Shown here one piece after another: positions 14,101-28,300 of a stretch of DNA of 64,000 nucleotides; position 1 is the stretch's first letter, and every line of letters begins with the position of its first letter. The translations under genes were made by a program, and so were the position numbers. The stretch lies in contig CM060883.1 of the NCBI GenBank assembly GCA_030762935.1, positions 51,606,001-51,670,000 of the forward strand. The letters run 5' to 3'. Source of the DNA: Hymenopus coronatus. Lineage: Eukaryota > Arthropoda > Insecta > Mantodea > Hymenopodidae. Below the pieces are notes generated by a model. The model was not told where the DNA came from and made no database searches. It saw only the letters and a program-made list of their open reading frames with translations.

Positions 14101-17100
14101 GTCCATCAAAGCTAGAATAAGTGATTTTTCGATTATTATGCATGCAAATAGACGAGAGCAGTTAAGTGGTGCAGTTCAAGGAGAGGGGGGAAAAAGGTGG
14201 AGTCTTCAAGTGATAGCCATGCTGTAGGTTAACGCACAAAGATATTGGCTGCCATCCGACTGCAGCAGATCATGCCACTGCACATCATGTTTACACTGCC
14301 CTTGTCTACTTGCACGAATAATAACACATGTTAAGTGGTTCGTTTACAGTTGCCAATAGAAATACTTGTTCAGATTAGCGGATGTAGAAAATTTATGCAT
14401 AAGGCAATAAGCAATGTAACTCAGGGCAACTGGATTTCATGAAACACGCATACAGAACGACTTCAGGAGGAAGATTTCATCAAAGAAATTGGCAGGGAGT
14501 CGATTATCATTAACTTAAGGGATGAAAGTGGTGACTTCAATCTAAATGCTTGAACTGCTTGCTGTCCCATTGATGTAATGTTTATTATGGGTTAACATCA
14601 TTAAGGTAAGATTTTAATGCTTTAAGGATGTTAATGTGTTATCTAGGGAAACCATAGATGATATCATGACATGTATACATGCCACCAGTACATGCCCACT
14701 ATGTTTGGTAAGATGCTCCGTGAGCATTGGGCAGTATTCATATGCCTTTAAGTTTTCGGTGATTATAATGTTAAATATCTCTTCACAATTTCCTTCAACA
14801 CTTTCATGTTTGGAGTAGACGTTAATTCCTATTTGGCCAGTTCTGTGTTTCTTCATCACAGTTGAACATGAAGAAAGTTCGTTAAGAATTGCATCTGGTT
14901 CCTCTGGATGGCTGTGGTGATGTGCAGCAAATATTATTTACATATGTATTTATTTATTTATTTGTCATTGTCTGCAAATGTAAAAGAAATGAAAATTATA
15001 GAGCACTACTTTTTTTAGCATTTTAAAATGTTTGCTGGATACAGTATTTTGAACTCCCAAAACTGACTTGAAAATAATAAATTTTCAAATTTATTCCCAT
15101 GCACATGGGCATCATGATGCAGGACAAACTGACACAGTACTGTGTCATTTTGCACTCTGTGACATAGATCCAATACTGCGTTCATAATCTTCAAACTAAT
15201 TTCAGATATTGAACATATAATTATATGAAAACAGGACTTTATAATATATGTTCTGGATATTAATTACTCTTGAAAAAATTATTAGGGTAGTAAGGTGGAT
15301 AGTTAAACAATGCTCAATATCCAATGTTAAATCTGCAACCTTTCAGATCCTAATGGTGCCAATTGAAGTGTGGGGGAAATGAGCAACCAGCAAAGGAATT
15401 ATAACCGATATACATACAACATTAAAGCAAAATTTGCCATCAATTAACTTCCATATTAAGATAACCACTATGTGTTTTGTCTCCCTATATCCTTTTGGGC
15501 TGCTCTACCTTACTCCTTTTTATACATCACTGTGTTATGAACTTCCATGTGTAATCTGCATGCCTTTTATTAACTTTATTAGTTTTGACATCTTTTCTTT
15601 ATTGACATTTTTTCACTTTTCTGAGCTTTAAATTTGGTTTACTTGACCTGCAGTTGGTGGTATAATGTTTACCATGCTAACTTCATATACCCAAGGTCGC
15701 AGGTTCAAATCTGGCAGAGGACAATGGATTTTTTGGGTGTAAAAATCCTTAGCATGGCTTCCTTCAGATGGGAAGTAAAGCCATTGGTCCCGTGTCATAG
15801 ATTTACTGCACGTTAAAGAACCTCAAACCTGATAGAGAGGCCTCTGAGCAAAATTAAGCGGTCTTTCACACCCAATTTTGAATGGGATACTGAGCACCAC
15901 AGCAGTTAAAGAGCGTCCATAAATAACATGCAATTTACATTTCCATTTTTTGCAGTTGCTACTGTACCCTGGAATGCATATTGTTTCTGTCAGCTATTAG
16001 TGCAAAGAAGTTAATGTGGACACCAAAAGAAAAATGAATAATTTTGTCCCATCATTACACAAATCTTGGTCATAAATAAAATGGAGGTGTGATAGTAAAA
16101 CAAGACATGGGGAAGCCAAGGATTAAATATGACAGAATTAAAGTAGAATCAATAAAGGTGCATGTATAAATTTAATGCATTCCTATATTCTGCTGGGTTT
16201 TGACCTCAGATATGCTGGAAATGTGCAAACAAGAAAATGCTATGGAAGTAAATAAAATTAATTTCTATAAACTTAAAAATGCAAAAACCACTTAAAATCT
16301 CTTATTCACATTCATGTATATAGTTATTGTGTGGTGAAAAGGTATTTTAGACATATTTCTTTTCTGTGTTCAAGGCAAGTAGATTTTGTATATTTTACAT
16401 TAATATTTTCACTTTCTTACCATGTGATCTGAGGTACAGAATGCACTAGTATCTCTTTTGATGCTTTAGTTTTGGCTCTTCAGCAAATTCAATGTCTAGA
16501 TTTCTTCCTCGACTGTCGCCTTCCAAGGTCTGTTCAGTTTGACTTTCAGACAAAAGTGATTGGTACCAATTCTGTTTTGCACAGTGGAGTAGTTTGAAAG
16601 TCTGACCTAAGAAATGTGGACCTTCCAAATATTCTACTCGTTTAAACCAATAATATATGTAAAATTGAGAGCAAGCTGGAGCATTACCCTACTATTACAC
16701 TGATTACAAATAAAATTACATAGAAATACAGAAAAATATTTTAACACTTGTATACACTGTAATTGAAATTCTAAAACTAATTCTGCTGCAAAAATTAAAA
16801 TATTTACTAAATAAAAGGTTGGAATATTCCTTCTCCAATAGTACTGTGTAAACTTTGAGATAATAGGATCAGAACCCACCCCCACCCATTAATGCATCAT
16901 CTCACTGCATATCTAATAGCTCAAGTTGTAACATTACTAGTGCTTTGTCAGCATAGATGGACCATGTAAAGGAAAGAAAGAAATGTTTCAAGTCCATTTT
17001 ATTAGTCATAAAATATGTAAGTGAATTCTTCTTCCATGCTTTGAATAACTTCATTAAAAGAATCTTAAACATAGTTCATGATTAAAATTAATAAAACATT

Positions 17101-17804
17101 TGGGAGAATATCTACATTTGGAAAAACAAGAATTACATTTTCAATTTCGAAGTCCTGCTAGGTGACCTACTGATGCAGAAGCTCATCAAACCACCCCTAG
17201 GGACAAAGACAACCACCACAGCAAGCAGCGCCAGCAATAGACTAAGGTAATTGACACTGGAAGCATAAATCTGCATAATATTTGGAATTATTTGAAACTA
17301 AGGTATGTGAAGAGAAAGCTGGTTCACCTAAAAGAACTTGTCTACAAGTTGTGCGTGAAGTGGCCATTCTATGTTTACTACCTGCTAAATGCTGCAAGAC
17401 TTGAGATCACTGGTCTGCATTCACCATTTTCCCACATTTTTGACAGAATAGAATTCTTCCAAAACTTGTGAAGATGCCACTAAATTCAGCAACACATTGT
17501 TCCAAATGAGAGCGAACACTTGTCTTTACTTTTGGCATTATATTGCGCCAATCACTTCACTTAAGATACCACACTGTATTAATGCTCAGGTGTTGACAAG
17601 TTCCCATATGAGAAAAGTTATGTATTTTAAAACAAACTTTGGATTTAGGGGACCTCAAATTATGTTCTGATGAAATTCCTATCAAAGTTTTGGTTGAAAT
17701 ACCTGGGTGCTGGCTGACAATTTAAGTGCTGTAGAGCATGTACTGTTTTATTCTTCGTAGAGGCAGTGGTTTGTGCCATGAGTGTAAACTGGGTAATTTC
17801 TTTT

Positions 17805-17843
<39 letters not shown>

Positions 17844-20800
17844 CCAGTATTTCTTTATTTTTATTGGCTTGTTTAACTTTTATGTGAATTTCCTGTGTGT
17901 GAATAGTTTTCTTCTAGCTATACGTTGTAACGCTGTACAATTGCAGCATTGTTTTAGTGTCATTGTATTTTGTTTTTATATTTCAGTACTCAGGATTACA
18001 ATCTGCTTTTATTTCAATGTCTCTGTCAGCATGCTAATGAACTCAGCAGTTGTGCACCCCACCACCTTCTCCTCCTCCTACAATGAAATGCAGTGCTTCC
18101 TTTACCAGCCATGTAGGTGACAGAGAAAGTAAACTTGTAATATTAGAGAATCCTCAAAGTAATATTTATTCACAATACTATTTATACCTGCTTAAAGGTC
18201 AAAATCAGGTATAAATGTCAATTATGATTAATAAATTATTTTATCATGTGTAATTTCTTATGATATATATTTGATATCTGTATTATATGCTCTTTGTTGA
18301 CTTCCCCATATGTTTATAAAGATTTATTTATGCAGCAGTTAAATATTCTGTTGCAGGTACACTATCTACACCATAAGTAAGGAGTCCTTGTTGACCTCAC
18401 CATGGGCACACCATACAGTGTTGCTGGTTGTGTGTGGCACTGTTTCTGATGTGTTAGCGCCGTTATTCATGAATTATCTATTAGAAGGCGGGCATATTCT
18501 ATGCCTGTGTTCAGATTTTTTATATCTAGTTCTGCCAACATTCCGTACAGCAGAAGTTCGTGAAAGAGAACTGGTACGATTTTCATATGCACAGTGGAAA
18601 CAAGTGCGTATGATGCACCATATCTTCTGTTACCAAGCCTCCCCAGCTCACACAAAGTTTTCTCCACGAGAACCCCGTGTGCCTGATGATCCAGCACAAC
18701 CACCTGGTTCTTCAGGAAGGTAAGTGCAGTTATAAAATCTTCAAATCAGTTAAGGCATTTATTTTCCTTTAATAAGAACTAAAGAGTGGTATTTACAGCA
18801 GCACTTAGGCACATCATACTTTTATTTTCATGTAATTTGTACAATATACCTCATAGCTTGTTTATTAAATTCCTCATAAATCATTATGAACTGGTAGGCT
18901 CATGAACAGATTGGAAGATAATTTTTACATTTATAGTTTGCATAGACAAATGCTGATGCACTCTAATACTACCTATTATTTATAATACTTATGCTATATG
19001 AGCAGTGTCATACATAGAACACCAAAATAAAATGTGAACCTTGAGAGACATTAAAAGTACCTAACAAATCTTGAGTGAAGAATGTTTATCTTCTGAATTG
19101 TTATCGTTACAACTAAAGACTGTGGTGGTAAACAACTTTCTAAAGTTTATCGTATAGTTTGAGTAACAATTCTAAATAAAAGCTCATTCAGAAGGCACTT
19201 TCATATTTATTGCTGTCTGCAGGAAATTTTAACCAGCATGAAGTGTACAGAGCAGTATGAGTACTATATTGATGATGAGGGGTGAGCAACCTATAGGTTG
19301 TTTGAACCGGAACAGAATTGTGGTAGAGACCAGAGCTCAACCACTTAGTAAGGATTATGCCGAGGTGGTTTGCCAGTGCTTTCCATGGAATGGAGATGAA
19401 AGGATACAACATCAGACCTAGAAAACATCAAGGAAGAATCCTCACCAGGGATACATCTCCCATTTCTCCACTGGAAAGCAAACCCGGGTCATCCGTGCCA
19501 GAGAAAGGTGTGCTAAAAGGGCAGATGTCAGCACTAAAAGCAACTGCAATTAAGAGAATTAAACAGCTTGAAAAAATTTGTAAGTCTGAAGATAATTAAA
19601 AACTCACAAAATGACACATTCATCATCCCCAAAAATGCCAGAGTGGACGCTAATGGGATTGACTTGCAAAAACAGCCAATTGTGGTCATTCCAGTAGAAT
19701 GTTGCGGGTGTGGTGAGATCCACCCCACAAAGAATTCAAACGAGAGCAGGCTCATTCTTTAACAAATGTCTGTAATTAAAATTAAAGTGTTCCTAGCACA
19801 GTTATGTTAAATAATTTCCTTGCAACAATTACATGAGGAGGTAACCCAGGCAAGAGGGAGTGATTAAATATCCTGTAGTTTGTTTCCTCTATGTGTGAAC
19901 CATTCTGCTTACAATATCTGGATAGAGCTCTAAAATCATGAGAGGGAACTCTGGAAGTAAAACACTTGAATACTAAAATTCTTGCCTTTGCAGCTCTGTA
20001 GTATCAACAGCCTCATGCATGCCAGCCTAAACTGAACTTAAGCAAAATATCTCGGAAACTGCTTTAAAAAAAAATAATAATAATAATTTACTATCTCTGA
20101 AAGTTTATCAGTTATGCAAAAATTATTCAGAGTGAATATGGACATCACAAGAGTATTCCCAGAAAATTCAAGATATACATTTTATTTCTCGTAAACATAT
20201 CTTAAACATTGGTATTTTAATCAAAATTGTTATAGCCATTTTTGAGAAAATTCAAATTCTCAAAAAGTGTTCTATGTAAAGTGTAGTTGGGGTGGAGTAG
20301 TTTTTAAAAATTTTTGTATTGCATCCTTAAGTTTGGTATTTAACGGAATTTCCATTTTTGTTGTGCATACACCTTATATCACATGCCTTATGAATTCCTT
20401 TCAAATTTGTGAAATTTGCAGAATTGTTTCCCCTTGGGACCTGGTTTTAATGGTCTCCAAGTGTTACTTTAATTATTCTGGAAACATTTGTTCTGTGAAT
20501 ATTCAATTCATACAGAATTAATAGGATTATTTTTTTTTTTCAGTTTAATGCCTTTAATCTGCTGACATGCTAACATAATAATAATAATAATAATAATAAT
20601 TGCCAGCAGAGAGTTTACAATTTCTGACATGGTCAAAGTCAATTAGGTTAAATTAAAATATATTGTATGTTTGCATATATATACAAATATAAAATTAACA
20701 TTAAATATAATGGAGGGATGGAGATAAAATAGAGTTTGTAGCATTCATTGCCAGAATCTTACATGACATCCTAGGTCATATTGGACGATGAATGAGATGG

Positions 20801-22254
20801 GTGAAATGATGCTTCATTTAGCTTTAGAGGTATCAGGCATACTTCTTTTAAAGATAAGAGAAAACCCTGGAAAAACCTTATCTGGGTAACTCACTCTAAC
20901 CAAGCTTCAAACTCAGGACCTCTTGATTGCACTACCACACTAAAGAGGCAAGCAATAGGATGTTTTACCTGCTATTTGTTCATTAAAGAGTTGCTTCAAT
21001 AGCATTTGGTTGTCTCTGGGTAAAGGCCTATACTTAGTTTTGCTGAAAACTTCCCATGGTCTTCAGGATAGTATTGTGCATTACACAATACTACCTATAA
21101 ATGAATGTTGGACAGTCCTGAAAACACTGCAATACTCACGGTGTGTCACCAACCCTCCCTCCATCACATCTGTCATTGGCAAGATTAGAGTTTGTTCCTC
21201 TCCCACTTCCACTCTTAGGAATCTATCATGTATAAGTTTAACCAATCAGAGACATGTGAATATCATCTTCTCGTGGAGTATATCATATGCTAGAGGTTGG
21301 TTCCTTTTTTCTGCTATGAACATATTAGATGTGATGGACTATATCTGTGGTTCCTGAATGTTAAATGCTCAAGCATGACCTAAATTTTGTATATATGTAG
21401 GAACTTCCTCATTTAAACTATCTGCAGTTTTGAAGTGATATGAACCAAAATTAAAAATGTTAACAATTTTACCAATTTTATTTCCAAAATGGTGTGCAAG
21501 TTGTGACCTGCATGAGAATAGTTGGATAGACAGATTAATAAAGTAGCTGTAGTAGGTTTTCCAAGGTAGCAAACATGCTTATGACAAACAAACAAAATCT
21601 GATGTGGCCCATTCACGTGACTTTCTCTACATTTCTGTAACAAAATATTGTCAATAAGCTTGTTCTTTTATTTACTTCATGCTAATCGAGATAAACATTA
21701 GCAGAAACTGTCTTATTACTTAGCTCCTTATAAGTAGAAGTGAAAGGAAATGTACTAGGCTAAACCGACAGTCAAATGTTTTAAAATGTGTTTGCTATGG
21801 GATAGAAATCTGTTTCTTTGCACGGCCAGGCACTAATAAGTTCCTGTATAAGAAATGTAAGCATTTTAAAACTGAAACCAATAACAATGAATATTTTGAA
21901 AATGGTCAACTCCACAAAAAAAAAAAAAGTATATCACAAATTGTGTGTTTCAACAAGAGCTATATTTTTTGTGTAGTAAGTTTTTGTCTATCTCTTACAG
22001 TTTACCAGTTATGTATAATTCAGAAAAAATTCATCCAGAATAAAGAGGCCTTCAGAGGCTATTCCCAGAAAATTCAAGATATAAATTTTATTTGTCATGT
22101 AAATATCTTAAATGTAAGAGATTTTAATCAAAATCGCTAGAGCCATTTTTGAGAAAACCAAAATTTTCAAATATTTTCATCGTTATTAGATGCTGAACTT
22201 AAATATCAAGTGTGATGTTTAACAGACTTTTTGTTTTTGAGCTATGCTGCCCAT

Positions 22255-22309
<55 letters not shown>

Positions 22310-25300
22310 ATTTTTTAAAAAATTTTTTTTTTATTCGGGGTGGCTCAAAACTGTATTTCTGGTAAAATCTTGGGATAAAATGTTTATGTGCAATACAATA
22401 CCTTCTCTATACACTGTGTACATAGTGTATGTAGAGAAAGTAAAAATACGAGATATGAATTTGCAATCGTCATGTCCAATGGAAATATTAGATTAGTCAG
22501 TTAAATAAACATGTGTGTAAATAAAATCAATGAAATAATATATACCTTATGTATATCCTAGGCCTCAGATTTGGGCATAAGACATCACATGTATAATCAA
22601 AATTTTATTGCTTGAGATGATAAAGCAAACACTCCCACTTCCTTACAAGCTTTCCTTTCATTTCTTTGGTTACTGTAAGAGAAACCCTCAAAAAGTTCAG
22701 TTTTTAATTCAGATAACTTCCACATAAAAGTTGGTTTGATTTTTAAACTCTGTTTTCCTGTTTTTATTCAAAACGTAGATTTTATCAGCAGAAAACCATA
22801 ACTGGTGTCCAATATATAATGATAGGAGAAACAAAAGAAAACTAAAACAAGCAAACTAAAAGATAATCATATGTTAATCAGTATTAGTGAGATTACCAAG
22901 ACTATTGTTATATTATTAGTTACTAAATATATTTATGAAACATGAATATTTATTTGTCGAGTCGATTAATTGCACTAAACAACCCTTATTTGGGACTTTT
23001 TCCGGAACATGTTTCAAAGGACTAGTTTCCTTCATTTACAGTGAGTTGATATCTGGTAAAAATCCTAAATAAGTGTTGTTTAGTGTAATTAATCGACTCC
23101 TCAAATAAATGAATATAACAACACTGTTTACAAGCTTCCATAAAAAGAAAAGTGCTGAATATTTATGTTAACTAATAATTCTTTTCCATTGGTCCACTGG
23201 TAACATTGTAAATTGTCCAAATTGAAATTGTTGAAAATACTAACCCAAGTAATGAATCTCCATAAAGCAGATGTTATCACTTCAAAATGCTGTGGCCCAC
23301 CCACCTGCCTTAATTAAGACAGTTCATTATGTAAAAAATTTGCCACAAATGTAAGCAAGATACTGCATTATGTAATGTTTACAACACACAGTTATACCCA
23401 ACACATATATTTTTTTTTAGAAATCTGCAGGAATGGTATATTTTCTGCCTTCTCCATAGAATTTACACCAAACCAGAGAGGATTTCTATATCCTCTGAAC
23501 TAAACAATCATACTCAAAAGAAAATAAAAATACATTGAAAGATAATTAGACATTTTCTTTTCTATTACAATTAAAATGTTTTGTCTCTTGGTTTCTGATT
23601 CTTTTATTTGGTTGAGAAATGCAGTTACACAACAGGGAAGATTAACTAAGAAAATGGAATGTAGAGATTGTAAAAATAGAATGTATGCCTTAATTAGACA
23701 AAATCTGGTTGAGGAAAATGGAAACTGGCTTCTGCAGTTGTATATAATCAAATAAGTCATATTTTATGTGGAAATATATTTTTATATATTCTAAACAAGT
23801 AGAGATTACTAAAAACAAATTACCTGTAAATCAGTTTACTTAAATATACACTAACTTAGACCCAACAGGGCATATGCTTATGCTTAGTTTCCTCGAATGC
23901 TTTGGTAAAACCAGTGGAAATTACTAAAGTTAACTCCACAAAAATAATTTATTTACACACATGCACAGGCACATTAACCTAGACCTAACTGTGTGCATAT
24001 TGATTTTGTTCATATGCTTTGGTGAAACCACTGGAAATTCTATTAATCAACTTCATAAAAAAATCTGTTTATTTACATATACACTAAAATAAGTCTCTCT
24101 GTTAAGAGTGCATAATTGCTTCACTCTCAAACTTTGGTGAAACCAGTGGAATTTTTTAAAAATAACTGCTGAAAATCATTTTATTTACACGCACACACTA
24201 ATTTAGACCTAAAAGAAACCACTGGAAATTGCTCAAAAATCAGTTTATTTACACATACACAAAAACCTATGTATACCTAACCTCACAAAAATCAGAGGAC
24301 CCAGTTGATTTACTGTCTGGCCCTCTATTTGTTTCAAGGATTTTGTAATTAAATAACGCCTGAGCATTAAAAGATTTTAAAGGTATAACAAACCTCAGAG
24401 AGCTTCTGTGAGTAATTCATGCATGAATTGAAGCTTTTCTATTTAAGGCATATACTTACAACCCACAAAGTTGCTTTAAAATCATTAATCTTCCTCCATG
24501 CATAAATTTACAATAGTCTCAAGGAGTCTAAAATATTGAGTATATTCAACAGTTTCCCATCTCACAGTAGGTTTTGTGTCAAAGTTGGCAGTCATCACCG
24601 TAATGTAAGATAGCATAGAAAGCATTGCAAATAATTTTAAAGTACTCTAGTGGTTGAATAAGGAACTATCAAATCTGGATCTAATGATATTGAATAACAT
24701 AATGATGTTAGGCTGACTTCTCACCTGGAGATCCTGGATTCGATCTGGCTGTGTTGATGCATGTGTGTATGTCAAGTTGTTTCTTATGTCAAAGCCCCCA
24801 ATAAGACCACAGATGTTAAAGGGGGCTAAATAAAAGAAACAATGTACATAAGTAAATTTTATGAAATGGCATCCAAGTTTTTACTTCTGTTGATTTGTGA
24901 GGGTTCTAATGACTTCAGCAGTTGTGTTCTATAAATGCCCACCATACTGCTACTGCTTCTACATAGAAACTTCAGTTCATCTTCATTCAGAATAGGCATA
25001 AGAGTATAAAATATCTCTGTTAAATCCTCTTTACACTTTGCTGTGCTGACTTAATATTCTGTGAGATATGTAGTAATAATAGTAACAACATAGCTGTTTT
25101 TTTGTATTCAAAGAAAACCTTTAACCATAAATTTATCTTGGAATTCAATAGTAGATAATTAAAACAAATAATGTTGCACATACATTCTTACGCTGCACAA
25201 AACAAGTTATTACCTCCAAAATGTTTTTACATTTGTCTAAAGACATTCAAAACATGTTTAGGGTAATAAAAATTTGTTTTTTAGAGCATGAGAATGTGTC

Positions 25301-28300
25301 ACCCAATTCAATGAATGGAGTGCTTAATTGTGAAAATTCCCAAGTATTCTTATCAAATTGGAAACCTGTATTCAAGTATTTTCCATGAAGTATTTTCTTT
25401 TGAAAAATTTTCATTATAAAGCTTAAAATATCACCTTTACTCTAATAACCGAGTATAATGCCCTTTTCTGCAATTTTGCGGTATACTAAGTTAGATGTAT
25501 TGATTTGCAGGATAATACAAATGCCATCCACAGTGGAGGTATTTGATAAGAAGAATCAGCCCCATACATTAAAAGTACAAGTACTTGGTACTGAAGAAAC
25601 ATGGCACACTCCCTCATTACTTCTGGCAAAGGTTGGCTCAGGATCTGGTTGTGTAGTATTCTCTCAAATCCATTTAGAGCTAGATCCAACTCAGTATGAA
25701 GATGAAGAAGAGACGTTTGCAGCATTAAAGGAAAGCAACAAGACACGTATTGAGATAATGCAAGATCTGCTTACAACTCATCTTGGCCTGGAATGTTCTC
25801 TTAATCAGAAGTCGCCTTTATTTACACCAGCATACTTCCTAGGTCGTTACGAGGTAAATATTTCTTTAAGTTAATGAAAATCAGTTCACATTCTGCAGTA
25901 TTATCCCCATTTTCTTTTCTTGTTTTACATCAAATATGTTATGGACAAAGCCATTAAAATAAGTTTCCGTTTGTTGTTTTAGATGGATTTTGTGCTGAGT
26001 CTTAGGAATAGATCCAACCTTTCCTCAGACCACAATACCCAGAGGAGATATTTTAAATTTGCTACAAGATTTTTCAGGAATATAAGGGCACAGTAGGAAA
26101 TGTGGTAATCAAACTGAAGAAATGTAACCTTTCATTATTAATAAACTTCTCTAATAGTAGCTTGTGCAATTAAAAATGTATGACTCTAACTGCTACTTGC
26201 AATTAAGTATCTGACATTTCTTGCAGTAATATTTTACAACTAATTACATAGAATGAAATCACAATTGAAAGTAATAGCTCTTCCTCCTAAAACATACTGT
26301 AATATAAGTCAAGCATTACTAACGGCTTGATGTATTTTTGTTTTTACAACATACATAATATTCAGAATTTTTAAGTATGTATGACGTTCTCCTGAAATCT
26401 TTAAATGGATATTGATTGTAAATAATTTAGATTTACTGAAAACTATCCCCAGAATTTAGCCCTGATAACATACCCAAGGTTGCTTTCCCCTGGTTGATGT
26501 TACCTATTTCACCTGGTTGCCTTGCTGCCATTTCTTATCTCCACATAAGTCATTGCCACAGGTGAAATTCACTCCAGGATGGAGCTCCAAACTTCTCTGC
26601 AGCTGGGCAGCACTATTATAAATAAATAACATTTAAGTGATGTCGTTGGTCATGCAGCTTGTTCATAATTATTTGATGTCATGGCCATTTGCTGTTTCCT
26701 GTAGGCGCTTCTATAACTAAATGATGGAGTGAACTGGTTCAATTGTTACTGTGTTTTTATTTTTTAATCCTAGGTCATCTTTGTAGTACTAATAAGTTGT
26801 ATCACTCAGTTATTCACTGGCAACAGTAATGTTCAAATGTACTTCAGTTATTGCTGTGTAAGTTGGGTTTAAAATCTGTGGCATTAAAACTTCTGCTTTT
26901 ATCATACTCTTGCTGTTTCCATGTTGTAATGTTACAAACTTAAAGACTGCAAGAAAGTGCATTTCCAAATAAATAATTAAGATCAATGGATATTTGATTA
27001 TTATAAACTTAAATTAAAAGAGTTCTCTCAACTCAACTTACGAGGGGCATACTGAAAGTCATGAGCAACACTGTTTTACAATCTTAATATTTATTTTTAA
27101 GCCAAACCAAATACATCATCATAATCTACAGACTTTCTTTCACTTTTCGACATAGTCTCCATTGTTTTGCACACATTTTTCCCATCGTTGTACAAGTTTG
27201 AAAATGCCCTTGTGATAGAACTCCGTTCCAGCTGCCCACAGACCCTGACGCACTGCTTTCCGAATATCCTCCAGCGTCTCGTAGCGTTGGCCACGCATCT
27301 GCTCCTTCACAGAACTGAAAAGATGGTAGTCGGAGGGTGCCAAGTCGGGACTGTAGGGAGGATGTGGAAGAGTTTCCCACCCTAATGCCCTGATCTTCTC
27401 CATAGTGGCACGGGCAGTATGCGGACGTGCATTATCTTGTTGAAGAATGATCCTCTTTCCAGGGCGTTTATCACGCAAAGCCCGACGGAGCTTCAGAAGT
27501 GTCTTGATGTAGCAGGCAGAATTTATGGTTTGTCCAGGTTCAAGAAAGTCAACCAGAATGCAACCTTGTGCATCCCAAAAGACACTTCCCATAACTTTTC
27601 CTACAGACTGCACTGTCTTCGCTTTCTTCTTCGATGGTGAGTTCAAGTGGTGCCATTCCATACTCTTGACGTTTCGTTTCTGGCTCATAGTGATGGAACC
27701 AGCTCTCATCTCCAGTCACAATACACGTCAAAAATTCATCACCTTCATTATGAAATCTCTGAAGAAGGTTTTGTGCAATGGTTCTTCTCTGAAGTTTGTG
27801 GTTTTCAGTCAATAAACGGGGGACTCAACGGGCACAGACCTTTCGATAACCCAAGTTTCGCAGCAATTTCATTCACAGTGAAACGCCTATCTCCTGTAAT
27901 GAGCTCATCAACTCTTTCCTTGTTGCGTTCTGTAGAGGCAGTTCGAGGACGCCTGCTACGAGGCGCATTTTGCAGACTCGTGTTTCCATCTTTGAAATGT
28001 TTCACCCATCTTCTAATACTGCTGGCACCCATGCAGACACCTCCATACGCACGTTGAAGTCTGAGATGAATTTCAGGAGCAGATTTTCCTTCTTTCACAA
28101 GGAATTCAATGACAGCACGCTGTCGAAACGAAACATCAATGTCAGCCATTTTTCAAACACCGCCTGTGGTCACATGATAGAAGCTAATGACGTCACAATA
28201 TGGCAACATGTGGCTTAAAGTCTGTAGATTACGATCCTGCAATTCGTTTCGTTACATTGTTGAAATTTAAATTTTTACAATGGGTTGCTCGTGAATTTCA

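Larger units (their letters stand above)
12463..18356 (+). other. HLCS: HLCS intron 2 of the window (5.9 kb)
   Basis: The borders are GTAAGT and TGTTGCAG. It holds a short imperfect 33-bp tandem pair (about 13441-13505), a TTTA simple repeat (14943-14963), a tRNA-SINE (15644-15940), a candidate antisense exon-like segment (16446-16606), a GC-richer exon-like patch (17162-17246) and a poly-T run of about 35 bases (17808-17843). The remaining stretches, 12500-13400 and 13510-15600, showed nothing recognisable. Confidence 0.75.
18720..25510 (+). other. HLCS: HLCS intron 3 of the window (6.8 kb)
   Basis: The borders are GTAAGT and TTGATTTGCAG. Contents: a dispersed-repeat-like patch (19240-19530), a partial 0.85-kb repeat (20040-20365), a family C tRNA-like repeat (20528-20960), a complete 0.85-kb repeat (21598-22442), a long hairpin (22945-23118), a 115-bp minisatellite (23815-24290) and a family D SINE (24690-24845). 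The rest shows nothing recognisable. Confidence 0.75.

Noticed and set aside
17162..17246. Possible extra HLCS exon with good-looking borders
   Set aside because: Its 85-bp length breaks the frame between exons that otherwise join perfectly and agree with the family.
23815..24290. CRISPR-like direct repeats
   Set aside because: Units are long, diverged and contiguous without spacers, and the DNA is eukaryotic.
27167..28057. Plus-strand frames of 72 to 136 codons across the mariner
   Set aside because: They are shadows of the transposase on the other strand.
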